Assembly: GCA_903906425.1 (NCBI GenBank)
Contig: CAIVKH010000002.1
Coordinates: 26,290-90,289, forward strand
Source of the DNA: an uncultured bacterium
GTDB lineage: Bacteria > Verrucomicrobiota > Kiritimatiellia > CAIVKH01
Length of the DNA: 64,000 nt
Reading direction: 5' to 3'
The notes beneath the pieces were generated by a model. That model did not search any database, was not told the origin of the DNA, and worked only from the letters and a program-made list of their open reading frames with translations. This document shows positions 54,520 through 62,066 of this stretch, piece after piece (the stretch's first letter is position 1; every line of letters begins with the position of its first letter). Made by a program: the position numbers and the translations under genes.

Positions 54520-54647
54520 TCTTGATTCCTCTTTTCGTGTGCAATCACCTTAGATTGCAAACGTTGGCATATGTTTTCACACTCCATGCCAGCGTTGACA
54601 AGAACGTATTTTCCGCCGGCCTTTGCGCGCCCGCGACGGCCGGCGTC

Positions 54648-55523
54648 TCAAAATTCCAACATTTCCAATGATTGGAAAAAGTCGGCGGCCTCTTTTCCAA
54701 TGATTGGAAGTTTTTCGCGCAACGCGCCGCGGTCGAAGGGAAGGCCGCGGAGTTCGGGAAACGGAGCGGCGGCGATATGGCCGTGTTCGATGCGCAGCGT
54801 CGCCGCGCCGATTTGAATTTCGAAGGCGGGGCTGTGGCCCCAAAGGAACTCCCAAGCGCGCAGTTCGGAGGCGCGTTTTTGAATCGGGGCCGGATCGGGA
54901 ACAAAAAGAACCTCGTTCGGAATTTCGCTGAGGATGGCATCGGAAAGGATTTCTGCATCGAGGTCGGTTCGGACTTCGGAGAGGTTCATGACCGACGCGG
55001 GCTTCGAGGCGATGGCGCGCGTGGAAATCTGCGGCAGTGCCGGCGCGCAATAGCGGCGCAACTTGTCGAGGTCGGTGCTGACGAGCAGCGTGCCGTGGTG
55101 AAGGACGTGCCGGCGGCGATAGCAAAATGCCGTGCCGGAAAATTTACGCTCGCCGATGAAAAGCCCGTTGTTCGCGCCGGCGTGGGCTTCAATGCCGAGC
55201 GAATCGAGCGCGCGCAGAATCGTCGCAAAGATTTCGTCCTGGCTGTAGGAATTGCGCGGAACGATGAAGGAATAATTGAGGTTGCCTTCATCGTGATAGA
55301 CGGTGCCGCCGCCGGAAATCCGGCGCGCGAGTGGAACGCCGTCCGCCCGCAGCCGCACGGTTGCGCACTCGCGCCACGGGACCTGATTTTTGCCGATGAC
55401 GACGCATGGCTTGTCAACGTAGAGCAGCAAAATCGGCGCGAAATCGTCCGCGCCGTCGAGCAGAAGATCTTCGAGCGCGAGGTTCGCGAAGACATCGGCG
55501 CTGTCGGAATGGCAGACTTTCAT
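54648..55523 (-). CDS. Lipoate-protein ligase A family protein
   Basis: The 291-residue protein has LPLxRRISGGGTVYHDEGNLNYSF (about 65-86) and GERKFSGTAF (124-133), the lipoate/octanoate-binding loop and the ligase lysine (Lys127). It would attach lipoate or octanoate to carrier proteins, or be an octanoyltransferase relative. The last 20 codons (LPIIGKEAADFFQSLEMLEF) are formed by a palindromic repeat pair, so the natural C-terminus was replaced or extended. The start is MKVCHSDSAD at 55523; a longer upstream frame overlaps the divergent gene and is ignored. Confidence 0.87.
   Translation of the reverse strand: MKVCHSDSADVFANLALEDLLLDGADDFAPILLLYVDKPCVVIGKNQVPWRECATVRLRADGVPLARRISGGGTVYHDEGNLNYSFIVPRNSYSQDEIFATILRALDSLGIEAHAGANNGLFIGERKFSGTAFCYRRRHVLHHGTLLVSTDLDKLRRYCAPALPQISTRAIASKPASVMNLSEVRTDLDAEILSDAILSEIPNEVLFVPDPAPIQKRASELRAWEFLWGHSPAFEIQIGAATLRIEHGHIAAAPFPELRGLPFDRGALREKLPIIGKEAADFFQSLEMLEF
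54663..54709. repeat. TTCCAATSATTGGAA repeat pair at a gene's 3' end
   Basis: Perfect copies start at 54663 and 54695, 32 bp apart, inside the last 20 codons of the lipoate ligase-like gene. On the coding strand they are read as PIIGK and FQSLE. Confidence 0.97.
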
Positions 55524-55615
55524 GACGGCACGATAAGCGAACCGAAGGAAGATTTGAACAATGGAACATTGTTTTCGGCGTTGGTCGGCGAACTGTTTTC
55601 TGGGATAAGACGCGA

Positions 55616-56314
55616 ATGAAAACTCTCGTCTTCCTGATGCTATTCGCGGGCTCGCTCGCAAAAGTCCTGGCGGCCGACGCGGTCGTGTACAGCGGTTTGT
55701 CGCTCGATTCGCTGCGCGGCGCAAATGCCTGGCAAGGTGCCGGCGATGTTTCGCTTTGCAAGACGAACGATCATCTTTTCACCATCGGCGAAGGAAAAGG
55801 TATCATCGTCAACGGGCCGCTGGGCAAGAGCGTGGATTTGCTGACGAAGGAGGAGTTCGGCGATTGCGAGGTTCACGTCGAATTTTGCATCACGAAACAT
55901 TCGAACTCCGGCGTCTATTTGATGGGCCGCTACGAGGTGCAAATTTATGACAGCTTCGGTGTCGAGAAGGACAAATATCCGGGGATCGAATGCGGTGGAA
56001 TCTATCCGCGCTACGACAGCAAGCGGCACGAATACGAGGGCCATTCGCCGCGCGTGAACGCGAGCAAGCCGCCGGGCGAATGGCAGACCTTCGACATCAC
56101 ATTTCGCGCGCCGCGCTTCGATGCGGACGGCAAGAAAATTGAAAATGCAAAGATCGTGAAGGTGGTCCACAACGGAACGGTGGTTCACGAAAATATCGAA
56201 CTCACCGGGCCGACGCGCGGGGGTTACGAGCCTGAAAAACCGGCCGGTCCGCTGCGACTCCAAGGCGACCACGGCCCCGTGGCCTTTCGAGTCATTTCCA
56301 TAAAGCCGTTGTGA
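55616..56314 (+). CDS. Secreted DUF1080 (3-keto-disaccharide hydrolase-like) protein
   Basis: The 232-residue protein has a signal peptide (1-19) and a single DUF1080/concanavalin-like domain. Recognised family segments are GECxVHVEFCITKHSNSGVYLMGRYEVQIYDSFG (about 80-116), GEWQTFDITFRAPRF, and the ending GPLRLQGDHGPVAFRVISIKPL. Members bind or cleave oligosaccharides outside the cytoplasm and are abundant in planctomycetes and Verrucomicrobiota. It is divergent from the lipoate ligase-like gene with a 92-bp gap. Confidence 0.88.
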   Translation: MKTLVFLMLFAGSLAKVLAADAVVYSGLSLDSLRGANAWQGAGDVSLCKTNDHLFTIGEGKGIIVNGPLGKSVDLLTKEEFGDCEVHVEFCITKHSNSGVYLMGRYEVQIYDSFGVEKDKYPGIECGGIYPRYDSKRHEYEGHSPRVNASKPPGEWQTFDITFRAPRFDADGKKIENAKIVKVVHNGTVVHENIELTGPTRGGYEPEKPAGPLRLQGDHGPVAFRVISIKPL

Positions 56315-56338
56315 TCGTGATGGATTCCGCGCGGCGCT

Positions 56339-56713
56339 TCAGCGGATGTTTTCCTCGATGCACTTGAACAGCTCGGCGTCGCTGGCGAGTTTGCCGAGGA
56401 ACAAATTCCCCGCGCGTGCGACGGGACCGTTGAGCGATTCCTTCTGGCCGACCAGCGCCGTGAGAAAAACGACCGGCGTGCCCCGCAATTGCGGATCGGC
56501 CTGTATCCGGTTGGCGACATCGCCGCCATCAAGGCCGGGCATGACCACGTCAAGCAGGATGATATTTGGCAGAAAGGCACGAGCCTTCGCGACGGCATTG
56601 AGCGCCCTGCTTTCGTAGTCAACCTCGTACAGCCCCGTCTGCTCAAGCACCAGCTTCATCATGCGGGCGTACGTTTCCTCGTCGTCCACGATCAGAATTT
56701 TCTTCTTCGCCAT
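56339..56713 (-). CDS. Single-domain response regulator (CheY-like)
   Basis: The 124-residue receiver domain has the acidic pair Asp10-Asp11, phosphoacceptor Asp55 in LLDVVMPG, the switch Thr84 and Lys107. There is no output domain, so it acts by protein contact. A strong AGGAGGAG box precedes the ATG. It lies 72 bp downstream of the hybrid kinase gene on the same strand and is its likely partner. Confidence 0.92.
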   Translation of the reverse strand: MAKKKILIVDDEETYARMMKLVLEQTGLYEVDYESRALNAVAKARAFLPNIILLDVVMPGLDGGDVANRIQADPQLRGTPVVFLTALVGQKESLNGPVARAGNLFLGKLASDAELFKCIEENIR

Positions 56714-56785
56714 GACTGCTCCTCCTGACTCGCCTCTTCACCGCGTGCGTAGGATGCCACACCGCAGATGAATTTGCAATTGATG

Positions 56786-58417
56786 CTAGTGTCCGCCGGC
56801 CTTGATTGTGATCACGACGCTGGCGCCACCGGCTTCACAATTGCTGATCTCGATGGCACCGCCGTGCAAATCCATGATCGTTTTACTGACCGACAACCCG
56901 AGGCCGGTGCCCTGGCCGGTCGGCTTGGTCGTGAAAAAGGGATCGAAAACTTTTCCGAGCATGTCCGATGGAATGCCCGGCCCCGTGTCGGTGATTTCGA
57001 TGACGACGACGCAGTCGCCCATTTTGAACCGGTCTATGTTGCTCGCACCGATGTTCTCCCCGAAGCCGGTGACGATTTTGGAAAATGAACGGACACCAAG
57101 CGTGCCTCCGCCGGGCATCGCGTGAACCGCATTTTCGAAAACGTTGATAAAAACTTCCTCGATCTTCTGCCGGTCGAACCGGCACCGCGGCAGACCCGCC
57201 GCGAGTTTCTTCTCGACGGTAATTCTCCGTTCCTCGATGTCATGGCGGACAAACGAAAGCGATTCCTCGATGACGGGGTTGATGTCTTCCTCCTTCGCCT
57301 CGATTTCGCGCGGCGAGGCAAAATCCAACAGCCCGTGAATCACGCCGTCGGCCCGCCTGATCGCGTCATTCATGTCTTTGAGCACGGTGTCAACGACGGG
57401 ATCTTTCACGCCGACCGCACGGGAGAGATAATTGATTCCGCGCAGCATGATCGCCAGCGGGTTCTTCACCTCGTGGGCAATGCCCGCCGCGAGCCGGCCG
57501 ATGGTCCTCAACTTTTCGACTTCGATCAATTCCACCTGCACCGAGCGCAGGTCCGTATGGGCCTTTTGTAATTCGCTGAGAGCCTTCTGCAATTCCGCCC
57601 GGTTGTGTTCGAGTTCGGAGTTGGCGCGCTTCAGATCGTCCTCGGCCTTCTTGATCATCGTCACATCGCGATTGATGCCGACGGTGCCGACGATTTTTCC
57701 GCGATGATCGCGAAACGGGGCTTTTGTGGTCAGCTCCCAGCGCGCCGTTCCGTTGTGGCCGGTGATATGCGCCTCGCGGTTCACGAGCGTCTGGCCCGAT
57801 TTGATGATGCGCTGTTCCTCGTCGAAGAACTGTTGCGCCAGTCCGTGCGGGAAGAAGTCGAAATCCGTTTTGCCCTGCAGCGCCTCCTCATCCGGCAGGC
57901 CGAAAAATTTCGCGACGGCCGAATTCGCGCGGATGAACCGCCCGGCCTCATCCTTGACATAAATCTGGTCCGGCAGGCTTTCGAGGAGCGATTGCAGCAA
58001 ATCGCGCTCCGCGGCCAGCGCCATTTCGCCGCGCTTGCGTTCCGACGCGTAGTGGATCGCGCGCACGAGCACGTGGCGGTCAACCTCGCCCTTCACCAGA
58101 TAATCCTGCGCCCCGCCCTGTAGCGCCCGCATTGCGATTTCCTGGTCGTCCGTTCCAGTGAAGACGATGATCGCGCATTGGGGCGCGCATTCCATCACCT
58201 CCGTAAACGTCGCCAGCCCGCGGCTGTCCGGCAGGCCCAGGTCCAGCAGCACGACGTTGAACGCATCGGATTTCAGCCGCCGCAGCGCGCTGGCGAGGCT
58301 GGCCTCGTGGACCAGGTCATACGGCTCCTTCAGCGACGCCTGCAAAATCGTGCGCATCAATTCCACCTGGAACGGATCGTCCTCCACGTGCAGGATTCTG
58401 AGACGCTTCGTGTTCAT
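56786..58417 (-). CDS. Hybrid sensor histidine kinase (receiver-PAS-kinase)
   Basis: The 543-residue protein has an N-terminal receiver domain (about 5-125, Asp59 in LLDLGLPDS), a PAS/PAC sensor (about 150-265), a coiled linker (about 265-300), the HisKA phosphoacceptor region with [11 protein letters not shown] (His near 316), and the ATPase domain with DTGPGIPS and GTGLGLS. No membrane helix is present, so it is cytoplasmic. It likely passes phosphate to the neighbouring single-domain regulator. The in-frame extension to 58519 reads into a repeat pair; an AGAGG box supports 58417. Confidence 0.92.
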   Translation of the reverse strand: MNTKRLRILHVEDDPFQVELMRTILQASLKEPYDLVHEASLASALRRLKSDAFNVVLLDLGLPDSRGLATFTEVMECAPQCAIIVFTGTDDQEIAMRALQGGAQDYLVKGEVDRHVLVRAIHYASERKRGEMALAAERDLLQSLLESLPDQIYVKDEAGRFIRANSAVAKFFGLPDEEALQGKTDFDFFPHGLAQQFFDEEQRIIKSGQTLVNREAHITGHNGTARWELTTKAPFRDHRGKIVGTVGINRDVTMIKKAEDDLKRANSELEHNRAELQKALSELQKAHTDLRSVQVELIEVEKLRTIGRLAAGIAHEVKNPLAIMLRGINYLSRAVGVKDPVVDTVLKDMNDAIRRADGVIHGLLDFASPREIEAKEEDINPVIEESLSFVRHDIEERRITVEKKLAAGLPRCRFDRQKIEEVFINVFENAVHAMPGGGTLGVRSFSKIVTGFGENIGASNIDRFKMGDCVVVIEITDTGPGIPSDMLGKVFDPFFTTKPTGQGTGLGLSVSKTIMDLHGGAIEISNCEAGGASVVITIKAGGH

Positions 58418-58481
58418 GCCCTCTTCGCCGGCAACGTATATCCCATTTCCTTTCCCAATCCAATCGAATGCTGCCGGCCAT

Positions 58482-58528
58482 TTCCAATGATTGGAAAAAT
58501 GCGCGGTGGGGATTTCCAATCATTGGAA
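58482..58528. repeat. TTCCAATSATTGGAA repeat pair
   Basis: Perfect copies start at 58482 (G) and 58514 (C), 32 bp apart, between the kinase start and the lon stop. Confidence 0.97.
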
Positions 58529-58560
58529 AAGACCGGCAAACGGGGCCGCGGCGCGCAGCG

Positions 58561-60975
58561 TCAGCGCCGGTGGGTTTCCGTCAGTGCCCGCAGCGCGTCC
58601 TCCGCGCGGTCGACGAAAATAAATTTCATCTTCTTGCGGACCTCCTCGGGGACGTCTTCGAGATTTTTTTCGTTCTTCGCGGGCAGCAGAACTTTTTTGA
58701 TTCCGGCGCGCGCGGCGGCGAGGACTTTTTCCTTCACGCCGCCGATGGGCATGATCCGGCCGCGCAGCGTGATTTCGCCGGTCATCGCGATGTTCGGCGA
58801 AATCCGCGTGTCGGTGATGAGCGAATAAATCGCGGCGAGCATCGCAACGCCGGCGGACGGGCCGTCTTTCGGAATCGCGCCGGCGGGCACGTGGATGTGC
58901 ACGTCGGTGTCGTCGCCGAGCTTGCCGTCGGTCTTCCATTCCTTCGAATGGGCCCGCGCGTAGCTGAGCGCGGCGCGCGCGGATTCCTTCATCACGTCGC
59001 CGAGCGAGCCGGTGAGAATCAGGTTGCCCTTGCCGGGCATCCGCGTGGCCTCGATGAACAGGATGTCGCCGCCGGTCGGCGTCCACGCCAGGCCGGTGAC
59101 GACGCCCGGCTCGACTTTCTTCTCGGCGACCTCGGCTTCGAATTTCACGGGGCCGAGATAGCCGTGCAGCTCACCGGGCTTGATCGTGGTCATTCCGGTT
59201 TTGCCCTCGGCAACACCGCGCGCGACTTTGCGGCAAACGTTGGCAAGCTCGCGTTCGAGATTGCGGACGCCGGCCTCGCGCGTGAAGTCGCTGATGATCC
59301 GCCGGATCGTCGCGTTGCCGATGCGGATTTGATTCCGCTTCAGCCCGTGCGCCTCGATCTGTTTCGGCACCAAGTATTGCTGCGCGATCTGGAGCTTTTC
59401 GAGCTGCGTGTAGCCGGGCAGTTCGAGCAGTTCCATGCGGTCGCGCAGCGGATCAATGATCGTGTCCACGACGTTGGCCGTGGCGATGAAGAGCACCTGC
59501 GAAAGATCGAACGGCACATCGAGATAATGATCGGTGAAGGAATTGTTCTGCGCGGGATCGAGCACTTCGAGCAGCGCGGCGGACGGATCGCCGCGAAAGT
59601 CCGCGCCGACCTTGTCAATTTCATCGAGCATGAAAACCGGGTTGCGGGTGCCGGCCTTGCGGATGTTCTGGATGATGCGGCCCGGCATCGCGCCGATGTA
59701 GGTGCGGCGGTGCCCGCGGATTTCCGCCTCGTCGCGCATTCCGCCCAGCGACATGCGGATGAATTTGCGGCCCAGCGCGCGCGCCACCGACTGGCCCAGC
59801 GAAGTCTTGCCGACGCCGGGCGGGCCGACCAGGCAGAGGATCGGGCCTTTCATGTCCTTCTTGAGCTTCAGCACCGCGAGATATTCGAGGATGCGGTCCT
59901 TCACTTTTTTCAGGCCGTAATGATCGTGATCGAGAATGTCGCGCGCGTTCGGAATGTCGAGATGGTCCTCGGTGGTGACCGCCCACGGTAGTTCGCAGAG
60001 CAGATCGAGATAGGTGCGGATCACGCCGTGCTCCGGCGACATGGACGGAATCTGCGCAAGCCGGTCGCGCTCCTTCATCGCGGCCTTCTTCACTTCGTCC
60101 GGCATCCGGGCCTTGTTGATCTTCTCGTCAATCTCGCCCATGTCGGTCTGCGCCTGGTCCTGCTCGCCGAGCTCCTTCTTGATCGCCTTCATCTGCTCGC
60201 GCAGGAAGAAATCGCGCTGGCTCTTCGAGAACGTCTGCGACACCTGGTTCTGAATTTCCATCCCGACGCGCAGCACCTCGCGCTCGCGATTCAGCAGGGG
60301 CATCAGCCGCTTGAGCCGCGCCTTCGGGTTGTCCTCCACCAGCAGCGCCTGCCGCTCGTCGAGATTCAAATTCAGGTTCGCCGCGATCAAATCGGAAAGC
60401 CGGCCCGGCTCGTCAATGTTCACCACCGCGATCTTCAATTCATCCGGCAGCGTCGGCGACATCGTGATGATTTCCTGGAACAGCTGCGAGGCCTGCCGCC
60501 CGAGCGCCGCCAGTTGCACCGACGTCTCCGCCTCTTCGCCGAGCTGCTTGTATTCCGCCTTCAGGAACGTCGTGCCCGGAACCTCGCCGTTGATCTTGCA
60601 TCGCGTCACGCCCTGCACGAGCACGCGCACCGTCTCGTCGGGGAACCGGAGCATCTTCAGCAGCCGCGTCACGCACCCGTGCTCGTGAAGATCCGGCAGA
60701 TGCACCTGGTCGTCGGCCGCCTGCCGGTTGCGCTGGAGCACGGCGATGAAGAACCGGTTGCCGCCCGCGACCTCGTCAATCAGCTTGGCCGAGCGCTGCG
60801 TATTGATCACCAGCGGCGCGACCATGCCGGGGAACACGACCACATCGCCCAGCGGCAGCACCGGCAGCACCGGCGGGAAAATATCCCCCACCGGTTTCAC
60901 GACCGGGCTCGCGTCGCCGATTCCATCGCCGTTGCCGTTTTGCGGCTCGCCCTGTTTTTTCTCTTCTTCGCTCAT
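58561..60975 (-). CDS. lon: ATP-dependent protease Lon
   Basis: The 804-residue protein has the LonN substrate domain (about 35-230), a coiled region, the AAA+ module with [13 protein letters not shown] (near 383) and Walker B-type [11 protein letters not shown], and the Ser-Lys protease domain with [12 protein letters not shown] (catalytic Ser near 705) and the Lys in GVKEKVLAA. It degrades damaged and regulatory proteins. Length is normal. It lies next to hsp20 on the same strand, a heat-stress cluster. No CIRCE or heat-shock promoter was recognised. Confidence 0.97.
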   Translation of the reverse strand: MSEEEKKQGEPQNGNGDGIGDASPVVKPVGDIFPPVLPVLPLGDVVVFPGMVAPLVINTQRSAKLIDEVAGGNRFFIAVLQRNRQAADDQVHLPDLHEHGCVTRLLKMLRFPDETVRVLVQGVTRCKINGEVPGTTFLKAEYKQLGEEAETSVQLAALGRQASQLFQEIITMSPTLPDELKIAVVNIDEPGRLSDLIAANLNLNLDERQALLVEDNPKARLKRLMPLLNREREVLRVGMEIQNQVSQTFSKSQRDFFLREQMKAIKKELGEQDQAQTDMGEIDEKINKARMPDEVKKAAMKERDRLAQIPSMSPEHGVIRTYLDLLCELPWAVTTEDHLDIPNARDILDHDHYGLKKVKDRILEYLAVLKLKKDMKGPILCLVGPPGVGKTSLGQSVARALGRKFIRMSLGGMRDEAEIRGHRRTYIGAMPGRIIQNIRKAGTRNPVFMLDEIDKVGADFRGDPSAALLEVLDPAQNNSFTDHYLDVPFDLSQVLFIATANVVDTIIDPLRDRMELLELPGYTQLEKLQIAQQYLVPKQIEAHGLKRNQIRIGNATIRRIISDFTREAGVRNLERELANVCRKVARGVAEGKTGMTTIKPGELHGYLGPVKFEAEVAEKKVEPGVVTGLAWTPTGGDILFIEATRMPGKGNLILTGSLGDVMKESARAALSYARAHSKEWKTDGKLGDDTDVHIHVPAGAIPKDGPSAGVAMLAAIYSLITDTRISPNIAMTGEITLRGRIMPIGGVKEKVLAAARAGIKKVLLPAKNEKNLEDVPEEVRKKMKFIFVDRAEDALRALTETHRR

Positions 60976-61068
60976 GATCTATCGTCTTCCACCGTCACAA
61001 AATCTTCGTCACCCGGCCGCCGCGAACAGTTCATTTGCGGCGGCCCCTCGTCACCATCGCCGTCGGCC

Positions 61069-61500
61069 TCACGACTGGACGATCACCAGCACGCCCTTTT
61101 TTGACTTCTGCTTGGCCCGCGCCAGCGTCACCTCGAGAAAACCATTTTCGAACCGCGCCCGCGCCTCCTGCGCATTCACCGCATACGGCAGCGCGATCAC
61201 GCGGCGGAACGGCCCGTATTCAATTTCCATCTGCCGGAAGCGGTGCCCCGCGCTCGTCTCGCCGCTATACGGATCGCGCCGCACGCCCTCGATGACCAGC
61301 GCATCCTCGCCCAGCTGCACCTGCACATTATTCGGCGGCACCCCCGGCAGCTCGACCTTCACCACCAGCCCATGCGGCGTTTCATAGATGTCCGTGTTTG
61401 GCGTCCAGATCGACGTCGCCACCGGATCGCCCGAATGAAACCCGGCCATCTTCCGCTGCAACTGATGCCACTGAGCCAGCAAATCTTTGCTCATCGTCAT
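61069..61500 (-). CDS. Small heat-shock protein (Hsp20/alpha-crystallin)
   Basis: The 143-residue chaperone has the alpha-crystallin domain from about residue 34: WTPNTDIYETPHGLVVKVELPGV, then the FRRVIALPYAVNAQEARARFENGFLEVTLAR stretch with the conserved GFLEVTL (GxLxxxxP-like) ending. It keeps unfolding proteins soluble. The start at 61500 or an ATG two codons later are both possible; neither has a clear ribosome-binding site. lon follows 93 bp downstream. A repeat pair lies upstream. Confidence 0.93.
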   Translation of the reverse strand: MTMSKDLLAQWHQLQRKMAGFHSGDPVATSIWTPNTDIYETPHGLVVKVELPGVPPNNVQVQLGEDALVIEGVRRDPYSGETSAGHRFRQMEIEYGPFRRVIALPYAVNAQEARARFENGFLEVTLARAKQKSKKGVLVIVQS

Positions 61501-61531
61501 TTGGCGCGGCCTGCCCCGCGCCCTCCATTTC

Positions 61532-61578
61532 TTCCAATCATTGGAAACCGCGCCCGCGGAAACCTCCAATCATTGGAA
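61532..61578. repeat. TTCCAATSATTGGAA repeat pair
   Basis: Copies start at 61532 (perfect) and 61564 (one mismatch, CTCC), 32 bp apart, in the divergent region between hsp20 and the small membrane-protein gene. Confidence 0.95.
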
Positions 61579-61707
61579 ACCCCCGCGCCCGGCATTCCCA
61601 CCGCCGCCATGCAGGTTATTTCATCCCCGCCCCGGATGCAACCAACCGCGCGCGGCTTGATTCGGCCGCATCCTTCCGGCATTCTCCGCTCAGCTCGGGA
61701 GGAATTT

Positions 61708-62013
61708 ATGGATGCGACAGCATTGGGAATAGGCGCGGCGGCTGTTTTTGTTTTGGGACTCGTTGTCTTTATTTCAAAGAACGGCAAGGGGCGCGCAACA
61801 GTCAAGACACCTGTCGGCACAATCTCAGCTGATGGCTCACCGCGTCCAACCGTTGCGGCTGAAGAAATCGATTCCGGCGGGCGCGTTTCGGTCGCCGGGC
61901 AATCCGATGCGGATGTCTCCGCAAAGAAGATCAAAGCATCAGGTGATGTGGAAATCGGCCACGCGGGCGCGGGAGAAAACAAAATCCCAAAAGCGAAGCC
62001 CCCGGCCCGATAA
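61708..62013 (+). CDS. Small single-pass membrane protein upstream of a STAND gene
   Basis: The 101-residue protein has one N-terminal membrane helix (about 6-24) followed by a Gly/Ala/Asp-rich segment with short repeats: KTPVGTISADG, SGGRVSVAGQSDADVSAKKIKASGDVEIGHAGAG. The latter pattern resembles the Gly-rich N-terminal stretches that precede NTPase domains in many STAND proteins, and the next gene has a similar stretch. A GGGAGGA box supports the ATG. It ends near the start of the STAND gene in another frame, so the pair may be co-translated or linked by a -1 frameshift. Function is unknown. Confidence 0.7.
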   Translation: MDATALGIGAAAVFVLGLVVFISKNGKGRATVKTPVGTISADGSPRPTVAAEEIDSGGRVSVAGQSDADVSAKKIKASGDVEIGHAGAGENKIPKAKPPAR

Positions 62014-62066
62014 ACGCGTCGGGGGCGACCAGCGCAGCGCAGGTTCACGCGGGCCGCAATTCAATT

